Source: Candidatus Multiplicimicrobium inquinatum
GTDB lineage: Bacteria > Omnitrophota > Omnitrophia > Omnitrophales > Aquincolibacteriaceae
Direction of reading: 5' to 3'
Assembly (NCBI GenBank): GCA_002344825.1
Contig: DDUN01000044.1
Span: 9,178 to 29,652, forward strand
DNA: 20,475 nucleotides
Made by a program: the position numbers and the translations under genes. This document shows, piece after piece, positions 8,602 through 16,559 of this stretch (positions are counted from its first letter, which is position 1; each line of letters opens with the position of its first letter). Under the pieces are notes generated by a model that worked only from the letters and a program-made list of their open reading frames with translations, did not search any database and had not been told where the DNA came from.

Positions 8602-8629
8602 TTGAAAAATAAAGAGGCTCCCTCATAAT
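8602..8629 (+). promoter_or_regulatory. Sigma70-type promoter upstream of the beta-propeller gene
   Basis: TTGAAA (8602-8607), a 16-base spacer and CATAAT (8624-8629). The expected transcript start near 8636 leaves a leader of about 34 bases before the TTG start at 8670. This is the best conventional -35/-10 pair in this part of the window. It suggests that the two genes downstream can be transcribed independently of the GT2 gene. Confidence 0.5.
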
Positions 8630-8660
8630 AGACCCGCTTTTATAAACGCTTCCGCATTGT

Positions 8661-8665
8661 AGGTG
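8661..8665 (+). promoter_or_regulatory. Shine-Dalgarno supporting a TTG start
   Basis: AGGTG sits 4 bases before TTG 8670. There is no in-frame ATG near the N-terminus that would keep the conserved first helix, so this site is the main support for the non-AUG start. Confidence 0.55.
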
Positions 8666-8669
8666 AAAT

Positions 8670-9896
8670 TTGATTCTAAAATTTCTGGGCTCTCTCATTC
8701 CGGATTTTGTTAAAAAACAAATTTATTGCTTTTTTCAGGCTCTCACCGGCTATTCACCGGAAATTCAAAGTCAGCATAAATTGATTGAAATGCTGACTGA
8801 AAAGAAGCTCATTCTTGAGCACCAGGTTCGCCGGCTTGAGGAAGTCTCGAAGCGGCTGGCCGCGGCCGTTGAAACCGTGGACTCGCGCCTGAACGCAAAA
8901 ACTATCTTGGACGTTGAGTCAGACGCAGTCTCTTGTGACGGAGCATTGATTCCCTCTGAGGCGGTTCAAATCATCATTCGCGAAGGCTTTGACCGTTATC
9001 CCGGGGGGATTTATAACCCGGGCCACTTTACTTGCGCGGGAAAAAGCTATTTGCTGGCCCGCGGAGAGAAGCATATGGAGATTGAAAGGGCGCGGGACGC
9101 TTCCAAAATGATGCGCGGATCAGCACCCTTGCTCACGGAGTGTTCACCCGATTTTACGGTTCAGTCTATGAAAGAACTTCAGCTTGTCGGTTTTCCGTCC
9201 CGCGTTGATTTTCGTGCCGAAGATTTCCGCGTGTTTATTTTTCAGGAGCAGGTTTACGCTCATCATTCGTTGATTCAGTTTCCTCCGTATTTCCGTTACC
9301 GTGACGATAAAACTTATTTTTCTAAACAAGTTATTTCCCGGGTTGATATTGAAAAAAAGCAGCTGGTTTACTGCGGTGCTCCGGCTTTAGATCGCAATCT
9401 CGCATTAATCGAAAAGAACTGGCTGTATCTCGAGCATGATGGAGAAGTATATTTGTTTTATGGTTTTTCTCCTTTTTACCTTGTGCAAAAGCTTGTTTCG
9501 TGGGGGCGCTTTGAGTTTAAAACTTTTATTGATATGCCTTTGCGGATTTTTGGTTTGCACCATTTGCCTTATGTTTCTTTCAGTTCCAATCCCGTTGAAT
9601 ACGATGAAAAGCATTACTTGCTTTTTGTGCATGCGCGGCGGGGTAAGCAGATTTTAGATTATCTGCATTGGGGAGTATTGATTTCCAAGACAACTCTGAA
9701 GCCGGTTTTTATATCCAAAAAACCTGTTTTGAGAGGAGGGAATGCCCGGGGAGTTTATCCGCATGTTATTTTCATTACCGCGGTGATTCCGTCCGGACGC
9801 GATTTTGACATTATCATGGGGGAAGGGGATTACTACAGTTCCGTCGCAAAACTTGAGCGCTCTCTTTTTGAAAAAAACTTAATTTCAATCGAGTAA
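8670..9896 (+). CDS. Coiled-coil protein with a GH130-like five-bladed beta-propeller domain, function unknown
   Basis: 408 residues. An amphipathic N-terminus (1-27) and a coiled coil (about 35-75, 'LIEMLTEKKLILEHQVRRLEEV') precede a beta-rich domain (about 95-405). In that domain blade-like motifs recur: 'YNPGHFTCAGKSYLLARGEKH', 'FRAEDFRVFIFQEQVYAHHSL', 'LIEKNWLYLEHDGEVYLFYGF', 'VEYDEKHYLLFVHAR' and 'GEGDYYSSVAKL'. The spacing and the R-x-E-D-x-R, E-K-N-W and P-x-x-V patterns resemble GH130 mannoside phosphorylases and related propellers, but I cannot confirm catalytic residues. It may bind, trim or transfer sugars in surface-glycan assembly; that is inference. No signal peptide is evident, so it is probably cytoplasmic or membrane-peripheral. 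Start TTG is supported by AGGTG. The sulfotransferase gene follows after 7 bases. Confidence 0.6.
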   Translation: MILKFLGSLIPDFVKKQIYCFFQALTGYSPEIQSQHKLIEMLTEKKLILEHQVRRLEEVSKRLAAAVETVDSRLNAKTILDVESDAVSCDGALIPSEAVQIIIREGFDRYPGGIYNPGHFTCAGKSYLLARGEKHMEIERARDASKMMRGSAPLLTECSPDFTVQSMKELQLVGFPSRVDFRAEDFRVFIFQEQVYAHHSLIQFPPYFRYRDDKTYFSKQVISRVDIEKKQLVYCGAPALDRNLALIEKNWLYLEHDGEVYLFYGFSPFYLVQKLVSWGRFEFKTFIDMPLRIFGLHHLPYVSFSSNPVEYDEKHYLLFVHARRGKQILDYLHWGVLISKTTLKPVFISKKPVLRGGNARGVYPHVIFITAVIPSGRDFDIIMGEGDYYSSVAKLERSLFEKNLISIE

Positions 9897-9899
9897 GGT
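9895..9899 (+). promoter_or_regulatory. Shine-Dalgarno supporting a TTG start of the sulfotransferase gene
   Basis: AAGGT overlaps the stop codon of the upstream gene and lies 4 bases before TTG 9904. Together with the immediate start of the sulfotransferase fold, it supports the TTG start and coupled translation. Confidence 0.55.
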
Positions 9900-9903
9900 A
9901 CCA

Positions 9904-11328
9904 TTGTTTGATTTTTTTCGATCTGAAAAATATGTTTTCTATCATATTCCCAAAACGGGCGGAACCACCTTCACCGCTTGGATCGATCAATCTTTTAATG
10001 TAGATCAAATTTGTCCGAGGTCTTTTTTTCAGCCTAGCGCGCTGCTTTTAGACAGGTTAAGCGGAGAACAAAAAAAAGAAATTCAAAAATACAGTTTTGT
10101 TCGGGATCATTTCTTCTTTGATGTTGCGGCAGAGCTAAAGGGGCGGGTTAAAACCTGGACTTTTTTGCGTGACCCCGCTGAAAGAGTTATTTCTCAATTT
10201 CATTATTACCGCAATTATTCAGATGAGGACCTGGAGCTGAATGTGCGCCGGGGCAGTATGTCGGAGGAAAGAGCTTCGGCGATGCGGGAGCTTCGGAATA
10301 TTTCTCTGAGCCAATTTCTTCAGCAGGGCGCCGGTGTTTTTGAGCGCGAATTTTGCAACACACAGGCAACCATGCTGGCTGCAACTTTTAAGCGTGAAAA
10401 ACAGAAACTTCAGCCGGAAAAAGTTTTTGAAAATGCCTTGGCTCATTTGCAGGGTATGGAGTTTTTTGGCTTGCTGGAGCTGTTTGAGCTTTCGGTGCAG
10501 CTTTTTTGTTTTACTTTTGGTTGGCGTTATCCCTCAACTGTTCAGCCGTTAAATCAGCTTGATTATCCGGATCGTCCGGATTTGATGAGCGATGAGTCTC
10601 AAGCCCTGCTTGACAGCTGGATTGATGCCGACAAAAAGCTTTATATCCAAGCTCAGAAAGAGTTTATGTCGCGTTATCGGTCGATGGTTGCCGCTCTTTT
10701 TCAGACGTCCGGATATGACCAGAAAACAATAGAAGCGGCCGTACGAAACCCTTTTGCTCAACAGTATCAACGCGTGATTGTAGAGGCTTTGCGCCGCAAT
10801 GAACCTGCTCAGACAACTGAGTTGCTAAAGAAGCATCCGCATTTAAATCAAAAAAATGGAAATGCGTCCGTTCATGTCTCAATGGAAAAAGCCATTGTCG
10901 GTGATGGTTGGCTTGAACGTGAAGGTTATGCGGATCAAAAAACACTCTGCCGGTGGTCCGGCCCGGGAACGGAAAGCGATTTGAATGTTTGTTTGGTTAA
11001 AAAGCAAAGCTGTTTGCTTTCATTTGTAGTGCTTGAAGTTTTGCACGAACAGATTTTAAAAGAGTTAAGGGTATTTGTGAATCAGATCGAGCTTGTTTTG
11101 AAGCGAGAATCGCTCGGCGTAAGGTCCGGGCGGGTACAAGCGGTGATTCCCGCCTCGGCGATTGATGACGACGGATTACTACGAATTCGGTTTCAGGTAC
11201 CGTTTACTGTTTCGCATCATCAGTTTTGTAAAGCCGCTGATAAAAGAAAAAAGGGTATTCGTATTTCCGAGCTGTCAATCGTTCCCGTCAATTCGGGCGA
11301 TATGTCCCTGCTGGTGGACGTAAAATAA
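9904..11328 (+). CDS. Sulfotransferase with C-terminal beta-rich carbohydrate-locus domain
   Basis: 474 residues. The N-terminal domain is a PAPS-dependent sulfotransferase: the 5'-phosphosulfate loop is 'HIPKTGGTTF' (14-23) and the 3'-phosphate site is 'FLRDPAERVISQFHYY' (87-102). This is the Sulfotransfer_2-like arrangement used for carbohydrate sulfation. A linker helix region (about 260-320) leads to a beta-rich domain (about 325-470) with 'GDGWLEREG', 'CRWSGPG', 'ELRVFVNQIEL', 'RIRFQVP' and 'KGIRISELSIVPV'. Its W-x-x-E ... R-W ... G-I-x-I-S-x-L layout is one I associate with domains appended to glycosyltransferases in lipopolysaccharide loci; I cannot name the family with certainty. It is likely a cytoplasmic enzyme that sulfates a glycan made by the neighbours. 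It converges on the FkbM gene with 42 bases between and no clear terminator. Confidence 0.85.
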   Translation: MFDFFRSEKYVFYHIPKTGGTTFTAWIDQSFNVDQICPRSFFQPSALLLDRLSGEQKKEIQKYSFVRDHFFFDVAAELKGRVKTWTFLRDPAERVISQFHYYRNYSDEDLELNVRRGSMSEERASAMRELRNISLSQFLQQGAGVFEREFCNTQATMLAATFKREKQKLQPEKVFENALAHLQGMEFFGLLELFELSVQLFCFTFGWRYPSTVQPLNQLDYPDRPDLMSDESQALLDSWIDADKKLYIQAQKEFMSRYRSMVAALFQTSGYDQKTIEAAVRNPFAQQYQRVIVEALRRNEPAQTTELLKKHPHLNQKNGNASVHVSMEKAIVGDGWLEREGYADQKTLCRWSGPGTESDLNVCLVKKQSCLLSFVVLEVLHEQILKELRVFVNQIELVLKRESLGVRSGRVQAVIPASAIDDDGLLRIRFQVPFTVSHHQFCKAADKRKKGIRISELSIVPVNSGDMSLLVDVK

Positions 11329-11370
11329 AACAGGCTGATGTTTTATGCAAGGCGGGATCGAAAGAACGGC

Positions 11371-12267
11371 TTAAGCTTCTTTTTTTATTTTAGGAATTTT
11401 GCTTCGGGGTATGGCGAGAACCTCAAAAGACACAGGATGCGCCAGTGAGGGAATGGTTCGTTCTGTAAAATTTCCTTTCACATCCACTTTCCCGAAAAGA
11501 TAGTCATGTTTTTGCAGGCAGTCAAAAATTTCTTGATAGTTTTCCTTGCGGGCCTCGATGAAGCAGGGATGGATGCTCAGTAAAAACATGGGTTTACATT
11601 CTAAAAAAACTTCGGCATGTCTAAACGCGTCTAATTCAAACCCTTCTATGTCAATTTTTACAAAATCGGGTTTCAAAACTGAAAAGTCATTTAGATGCAG
11701 GGATATTACATAATTTGAGAACTGATTTTTTGCTTTTTCAGCGGAACGGGCGGATATGGAGGTTATTTTGTGAATGCTCTTTTCTTCATCAAGACCGCAA
11801 TTCAGCACATAAACATTTGAAAATTTATTTAAAGAAGCATTAAAACGAATGACATCCGTGAAATGATCGAAAGGTTCTACTGCGTAAACAGCACCTTCGG
11901 CACCGACAAGCAGGCGATAAATCATCGTGAAAAATCCTTGGTGAGCGCCTAAATCCAAAACCACATCACCGTCATGAATGCAGCGAGCAATTTGTTCCAT
12001 GTAGGTTAAATGATTGGATTTTCCATACCACGCGTCTCCGATCATTCCTGCAAGCAAAAAATCGAAGAACATGCCCTTGAAAAAATAGCGGCGCGAATGA
12101 ACTTTTGCGGGCAGTTGATGGGGATGCACATTCGCAGAGTATCGGAAAGCGGCATATAAACTCAATGCTTGGCTGAACAGATACCTTCTCGCAGCGCCTT
12201 TTACGCGCGGGATAAGTGCTGTGCACCACGACTTCACAGCATTAAACTTACTTTTCAAAATTAGCAT
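11371..12267 (-). CDS. FkbM family SAM-dependent methyltransferase
   Basis: 298 residues. The SAM-binding motif I is 'VVLDLGAHQGFF' (102-113), with the acidic end of strand beta2 at 'VYAVEPF' (127-133). The FkbM-type motif 'FVKIDIEGFELDAF' (about 207-220) and the 'LLSIHP' strand complete the fold. FkbM enzymes O-methylate sugars or polyketides; in this setting a sugar hydroxyl of the surface glycan is the likely target (inference). The first 75 residues are basic and aromatic with weak hydrophobicity and could associate with the membrane. It is a single-gene leftward transcript between convergent and divergent neighbours. Upstream there is only a weak -10 (TAATAT, 8 bases before the ATG), and no Shine-Dalgarno. 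Confidence 0.9.
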   Translation of the reverse strand: MLILKSKFNAVKSWCTALIPRVKGAARRYLFSQALSLYAAFRYSANVHPHQLPAKVHSRRYFFKGMFFDFLLAGMIGDAWYGKSNHLTYMEQIARCIHDGDVVLDLGAHQGFFTMIYRLLVGAEGAVYAVEPFDHFTDVIRFNASLNKFSNVYVLNCGLDEEKSIHKITSISARSAEKAKNQFSNYVISLHLNDFSVLKPDFVKIDIEGFELDAFRHAEVFLECKPMFLLSIHPCFIEARKENYQEIFDCLQKHDYLFGKVDVKGNFTERTIPSLAHPVSFEVLAIPRSKIPKIKKEA

Positions 12268-12397
12268 GAGTGTTAATATTAGCCTAATTTAAATTTCCAA
12301 AAAATGTTCGTTAAATTTACTATATTCGACAGAAATAGCAATTGTTTTCAAAAAAAGAATATCGGTGAATTGAGAATGCGCGACAAGTACGTTTCTT

Positions 12398-12406
12398 TGA
12401 TACAAT
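12398..12406 (+). promoter_or_regulatory. Extended -10 promoter (TGA-TACAAT)
   Basis: The bases TGATACAAT form an extended -10 that ends 31 bases before ATG 12438. A start near 12413 would leave a leader of about 25 bases. No good -35 is seen at the right distance. The rest of the 170-base AT-rich divergent region (12268-12437) shows no further clear element. Confidence 0.45.
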
Positions 12407-12437
12407 TTCTCGGATAAAAACAACCCAGATATAAACC

Positions 12438-13394
12438 ATGAATTTTTCATCAGAGCCAGAGCCTCAAAAAGACCAGCTTCAGATTCTCTATTTATTGACC
12501 CCTCAGCATACAGGAACTCATTTCTGCCGCATGCTGCTGGAGACTCATCCGCAAATTACGCCATGTGTTTATGCGGACATGGCCGCAAAAAGCGGATTGG
12601 TAAAAAGGCATATTGGCATGCGGTATTTAATGAATCAGGCATCTCTCGATGACTGGAAAAAAACCATTCTTGAAGAGCTTGAGAAGCGGCAAGACGAACT
12701 TTCGCGGCGGCAGTCCGAACAATTCGGCGAATTTAAAATAGCGATTCCTCCAAAAGAAAATGTGCGTTATCTCTTTTATCATGATCATATTCATCAGGGT
12801 TTTTTTGGCAGGCTGACAAATTCTGAATTTGTGGTTCCTCAGGATCGTTTCAATACAATTCAGACGGTAGTTACATTGCGCGACCCTCTGCTTTCAGTCA
12901 TATCCGCTTTACGCCGGACCAACGAAGGCATGCTCAATGCCGCAAGAATCTTAAAGGGGCTTGAGTATGTTTCAAAATTAACATGCTGCCATTTTTTTTG
13001 TGTCGATTTGAAAAGTTATCAGCCGCTGGAAATTTTTTCAAAACTGAATCTTTCTCCCGTGGAAGCAAGCGGGGATTACATTCTCCTTTCTCCCGTCATC
13101 AATAAAACTTTTTCTGAGTCTGATTTAAAGCATTCACAGCGCTTTCATTTTTTTTCGCATCTGAAAAAAAATGAAAGCCGCGTTCAAAGCACGTCCGAAA
13201 ATACAAGCGTACATTCTTATTCTCCGCCGGTTCCGAGTGACGAGCTTAAAAGACTGCGTGAAGCAAAAGACTGGCTTGGCAAAAAAAAGTTACACCCGAT
13301 TCTAAAGCCCTGGGCAAAAATCTTAAGAGCCAATCCTGTTTTTGAGGAATTTTACAAGCGGGTTGGGTATCAGGATTTAATTTGGTTTAAATAG
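12438..13394 (+). CDS. Sulfotransferase-like P-loop protein
   Basis: 318 residues. The N-terminal strand-loop 'LYLLTPQHTGTHFCRMLLE' (17-35) matches the 5'-phosphosulfate loop of sulfotransferases (T-G-T-H-F in place of the usual K-T-G-T-T). 'VVTLRDPLLSVISALRR' (about 144-160) matches the 3'-phosphate-binding R-D-P ... S motif. The middle and C-terminal parts are not recognisable beyond this, and length fits a single-domain cytosolic sulfotransferase. The role is probably transfer of sulfate from PAPS to a glycan or other acceptor, which would make it the second such enzyme in the window. The replaced loop lysine could change activity, so it may be a divergent or inactive member. No Shine-Dalgarno is present before the ATG. 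Confidence 0.7.
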   Translation: MNFSSEPEPQKDQLQILYLLTPQHTGTHFCRMLLETHPQITPCVYADMAAKSGLVKRHIGMRYLMNQASLDDWKKTILEELEKRQDELSRRQSEQFGEFKIAIPPKENVRYLFYHDHIHQGFFGRLTNSEFVVPQDRFNTIQTVVTLRDPLLSVISALRRTNEGMLNAARILKGLEYVSKLTCCHFFCVDLKSYQPLEIFSKLNLSPVEASGDYILLSPVINKTFSESDLKHSQRFHFFSHLKKNESRVQSTSENTSVHSYSPPVPSDELKRLREAKDWLGKKKLHPILKPWAKILRANPVFEEFYKRVGYQDLIWFK

Positions 13395-13467
13395 CTTTCA
13401 AATCCCCAGATTTTTAAACGCAGAAGAAGGCTTTAATTTTCCAATGGTTTTAAAAAATGTCTTCCCA

Positions 13468-13496
13468 TTGACAGTGATCCCATACAGACGCATATT
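13468..13496 (+). promoter_or_regulatory. Candidate sigma70 promoter (TTGACA-17-CATATT)
   Basis: A perfect -35 TTGACA (13468-13473) stands 17 bases before CATATT (13491-13496). A second, overlapping candidate is the extended -10 TGCTAAAAT at 13503-13511. Either would transcribe the GT9-like gene at 13539 with a leader of about 20-35 bases. The remainder of the 144-base gap (13395-13538) shows no terminator hairpin. Confidence 0.45.
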
Positions 13497-13538
13497 TTTG
13501 GATGCTAAAATTTAAATTTTGAAATCGAAAGAAATTTT

Positions 13539-14459
13539 GTGAGCAGAGAAGTTGTTGCGTTTACGTTTGTGGGGGGGCTGGGCGATATGTTTGTGAAGAT
13601 GTTTTTGTATGATACATACGCATATCTTGAAACAGTAACACAGCCGGTTGATATATTGGCTTTTTCATCCAACCCTTATGCTGCCGAGCTGTTTGACTTC
13701 CATCCCAATCGGAAAAATCTTTGCATCCACACCATGCAGCAACATCCTGAATTTCAAAAAAAATATTTTTCAAAATTTTCAGGAGGAGAGGAAGAACAAC
13801 GAATATACGGTAAACAATTTTTAATTAAATTACTCGGTAAGGATTATAAGCTTCGGACTGATAAAGTACTTCCTTCGGATTTGAGGCTGAATTTTTATCT
13901 TTCTCCGAGCGAAAAAGAGAAGCTACCATTTTACCAAAGCAGTCCTTACGCGATTGTTCAGCCCTTTGCAAGCAGTCAGCCGAAAGATATTCCTTCCCGA
14001 ATATTAATCGATATTCTCAACGCGTTGGCAGAAAACGGTTTGAATGTTTATTTACCCATACGAAACAATATTAGGGTTAGCTATTCAAGAGAGATATTTC
14101 ACGCCCGTCAATTTTTGGAAAAAAATATTTTTCCAAAAGTGAATAAAAAAAATCAGATGCATGTCGTGGAAGAAAGCGTTCCGATGGTGATTCAGATGAT
14201 TTCCGGCGCGGCATTTTTTGTCGGCCCCGACAGTGCTTTTGTTAAGGCGGCCTGGCATTACCATAAACCCAATATTTTGCTGCTTCCTGCCGCCCTGCTT
14301 CAGCGCCCTTCCAACCAGCTTCAGATGAATAAAAAAATAGGCATCTATTTTGGTGCGAAATCAGATTTAAACTGGACGAGGACTTTTGAATTGTTTGAAA
14401 GTGATCAATTGCGGATTTTTATAAAAAAAATTACTAATTCTTCCGCGCTCCAGAAATGA
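13539..14459 (+). CDS. GT9-like (heptosyltransferase fold) glycosyltransferase
   Basis: 306 residues from GTG 13539. The N-terminal Rossmann domain opens with 'FTFVGGLGDMFVK' (8-20), the glycine-rich loop of GT-B heptosyltransferases. The second half holds 'YAIVQPFASSQPKDIP' (about 136-151) and the donor-site motif 'FFVGPDSAFVKAAWHYHKP' (about 226-244), equivalent to the G-x-D-[ST]-x-x-x-H-x-A motif of ADP-heptose transferases. Sequence match outside these motifs is weak, so donor and acceptor are unknown; it is annotated as GT9-like only. It presumably adds a core or surface sugar. No Shine-Dalgarno precedes the GTG; no other start keeps the first strand. It converges on the ABC exporter gene with only 7 bases between the stops. 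Confidence 0.68.
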   Translation: MSREVVAFTFVGGLGDMFVKMFLYDTYAYLETVTQPVDILAFSSNPYAAELFDFHPNRKNLCIHTMQQHPEFQKKYFSKFSGGEEEQRIYGKQFLIKLLGKDYKLRTDKVLPSDLRLNFYLSPSEKEKLPFYQSSPYAIVQPFASSQPKDIPSRILIDILNALAENGLNVYLPIRNNIRVSYSREIFHARQFLEKNIFPKVNKKNQMHVVEESVPMVIQMISGAAFFVGPDSAFVKAAWHYHKPNILLLPAALLQRPSNQLQMNKKIGIYFGAKSDLNWTRTFELFESDQLRIFIKKITNSSALQK

Positions 14460-14466
14460 AAAATGA

Positions 14467-16332
14467 TTATTGCCCCGCATCGGGATGGGTATCATGAATG
14501 AGTTTGGTTAAGTGAAGATTGAATTTTTGAGCACGGCAGAAATCAAAGAAGGAGCCTTCTTTTTCCATGAGATGTTGAAAACTTCCTTCTTCGGCGATGA
14601 TTCCATTTTTCAGTACGGCAATTTTATCGGCATGAAGAATTGTTGAAAGGCGGTGCGCGACGACGATGGTTGTTTTGTCCCGTACCGCATCCGAGAGTGC
14701 CGCCTGAATTAATTCCTCAGTTTGACTATCCAACGAGCTGGTTGCTTCATCCAGCAATAGAATATCCGCCTTTTTTAAAAGTGCGCGGGCGATGGAGAGT
14801 CGTTGCTTTTCGCCTCCCGCTAGCCGTACGCCGCGTTCGCCGATGGGGGTTTCAAGCCCCTGGGGGAGCGTTTTTATAAAATCGTCCAGACGCGCGGCAT
14901 TCAGCGCTTTTTCAATTTCGACTTGAGTGATTTCACGCTCCAATCCATAAATTAAATTTGTCTTTAGCGAGTCGTCAAAAAGGAGGATGTCCTGACTGAC
15001 ATAAGCGAAAGATCGCATAAGGGAATGAATATTGAAGCTTCTTATGTCACGGTCGTCGATGAAAATGGATTGTGGGGGGCAATCGTAAAAACGAAGCAGC
15101 AGGCTGAGTAGCGTTGTTTTTCCTGAGCCTGTCGGTCCGACGATCGCGGTCATTTTGCCTTTTTCAATCACCAGATTGACGCCGCTTAGAACTTGATGGT
15201 TATTCCCCCCATAGGAGAATTGAAGGTTGTTCAGCTTGATTGCGTCGCGGAGGCCGTGAAATGGAGCTGTTCCCCCGGTAACTTGGAATTTATCCTGATC
15301 GCTCATAATCCAATTGAGCTGGCTGAGCGCGGTTTGCGTGCGGGCAAGGTGAATTTTAAATTCGTTAAAGATGCCGAGGCGGGTCATTGCCATTTGCACG
15401 ATGTAGAAAAAAACAAGATAAGCGGAGACATCTTGGGCGTGCTCTTGTGTGCGGATGAGGCTCATCACGGCGGCCAGTCCGATGAGCATCAAAAAAGTAT
15501 TCATGTCCTCGATGGGTTTGATCAGAAGACTTTTCTTCTCAAAGTCGTGTGAAAATTTATTTTCTAAATCGCTTTCATCTTTGAATTGTTTTTGTTCTTC
15601 CTTTTCGGCGGAATAAACTTTTACCAGCGGGATGCATGAGATGATATTGGCAATACGCTGCCGGATCCGGTTCACATGCGCTTCGCGTTGATTCGCGGAC
15701 TCTCTGACCTTGCGGATAACCCACTGCGATGAAAAGAAAAAAACAGGCAGAATGGTGAGAGTGATCAGCGTTAGCCGCCAAGAGATGCAGAGCAAGAGGA
15801 TAGTGATCGCGAGGAGACTCATGCACTGACTGAGTAAACGGTGATAAATTCGCAGCTGCCCGGCTAAGACTGAGGCATGCGACATAATGACTTGATTCGC
15901 TTCGCCAGAACTGTGCCTGTCAAAGTAAAGCTTTCCAAAGCTTAAGTATCGCGAAAAAAGTGTGTGCCGAATATCCGCCTCAGCCCGTTTGGTTTGATGA
16001 CTAATGCTGAGATCGGCCGCGTAGTTCAGTAAATTCTGAATGAGAATCAGAGTAAGGATAATGGCAGCAAGCGGAAAAAACGCATAATGGGGATTACTGA
16101 ACATTTGCGGAAAATGAGTTGCCGCGAACTGAATCAATCCTAAATGGTCACGGACATTGCTGTAATCATTCCGGATAATTCCTTGCGCTAAAGGAATCAG
16201 CAATTGTAAGCCTGATAGATTGAATAGAACCCCCAGAAAAGAGCAGAAGGCGGACACAAAAAATGTTCCCATGCGGACATTCATCTGCCTGAGAAAAAGG
16301 ACTGCTTGCCTGAACTGCGGGATAAACTTCAT
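14467..16332 (-). CDS. ABC exporter, fused membrane and ATPase domains (MsbA-type)
   Basis: 621 residues. The N-terminal transmembrane domain (about 20-315) has six hydrophobic segments and the conserved 'SRYLSFGKLYFDRHSSGE' coupling region. The nucleotide-binding domain follows, with Walker A 'GPTGSGKTT' (about 397-405), Q-loop 'YVSQD', signature 'LAGGEKQRLSIARAL', Walker B 'ADILLLDEATSSLD' and the switch histidine in 'VVAHRLS'. Half-transporters of this type dimerise and flip lipids, lipid-linked oligosaccharides or lipid A across the inner membrane. The glycan genes around it suggest that it exports their lipid-linked product, but lipid A or another substrate is equally possible. It is transcribed alone and leftward. 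ATG 16332 has no Shine-Dalgarno and lies 5 bases after a perfect extended -10. Confidence 0.93.
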   Translation of the reverse strand: MKFIPQFRQAVLFLRQMNVRMGTFFVSAFCSFLGVLFNLSGLQLLIPLAQGIIRNDYSNVRDHLGLIQFAATHFPQMFSNPHYAFFPLAAIILTLILIQNLLNYAADLSISHQTKRAEADIRHTLFSRYLSFGKLYFDRHSSGEANQVIMSHASVLAGQLRIYHRLLSQCMSLLAITILLLCISWRLTLITLTILPVFFFSSQWVIRKVRESANQREAHVNRIRQRIANIISCIPLVKVYSAEKEEQKQFKDESDLENKFSHDFEKKSLLIKPIEDMNTFLMLIGLAAVMSLIRTQEHAQDVSAYLVFFYIVQMAMTRLGIFNEFKIHLARTQTALSQLNWIMSDQDKFQVTGGTAPFHGLRDAIKLNNLQFSYGGNNHQVLSGVNLVIEKGKMTAIVGPTGSGKTTLLSLLLRFYDCPPQSIFIDDRDIRSFNIHSLMRSFAYVSQDILLFDDSLKTNLIYGLEREITQVEIEKALNAARLDDFIKTLPQGLETPIGERGVRLAGGEKQRLSIARALLKKADILLLDEATSSLDSQTEELIQAALSDAVRDKTTIVVAHRLSTILHADKIAVLKNGIIAEEGSFQHLMEKEGSFFDFCRAQKFNLHLTKLIHDTHPDAGQ

Positions 16333-16337
16333 GGCAA

Positions 16338-16346
16338 ATTATAACA
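16338..16346 (-). promoter_or_regulatory. Extended -10 promoter (TGT-TATAAT), putative leaderless start
   Basis: On the minus strand TGTTATAAT runs from 16346 to 16338. The hexamer ends 5 bases before ATG 16332, so the expected transcript start falls at or just inside the start codon. The position 17 bases upstream reads CGGGTA, not a -35. This parallels the site before the TMTC-like gene at 7529-7537. Confidence 0.6.
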
Positions 16347-16559
16347 TTCTCCCAAAAAGGTACCCGAGCCGCTAAGTGGAAGGACTATGGACGCTTTCAA
16401 TATTGTGGTTTTTTCTAAAAAAGAGCTTTAATTTTGACCCTATATTCCGATAAAATATGACGTTAACCCGTTGTAGTTCTTTGACTTACAAAACATGAGT
16501 TTTGAATAGATCAAAAACTAACAATTGATAGCAAAACATAGAAATATAGCGTTGAATTG

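Noticed and set aside
11329..11370. Possible rho-independent terminator between convergent genes
   Set aside because: The T-rich stretch at 11379-11390 is coding for the lysine-rich end of the FkbM protein and no GC-rich stem precedes it.
16391..16450. Terminator-like T6/A6 inverted repeat and TTGACC in the intergenic region
   Set aside because: The stem is only A/T pairs, no gene ends nearby, and no -10 lies 16-18 bases from TTGACC.
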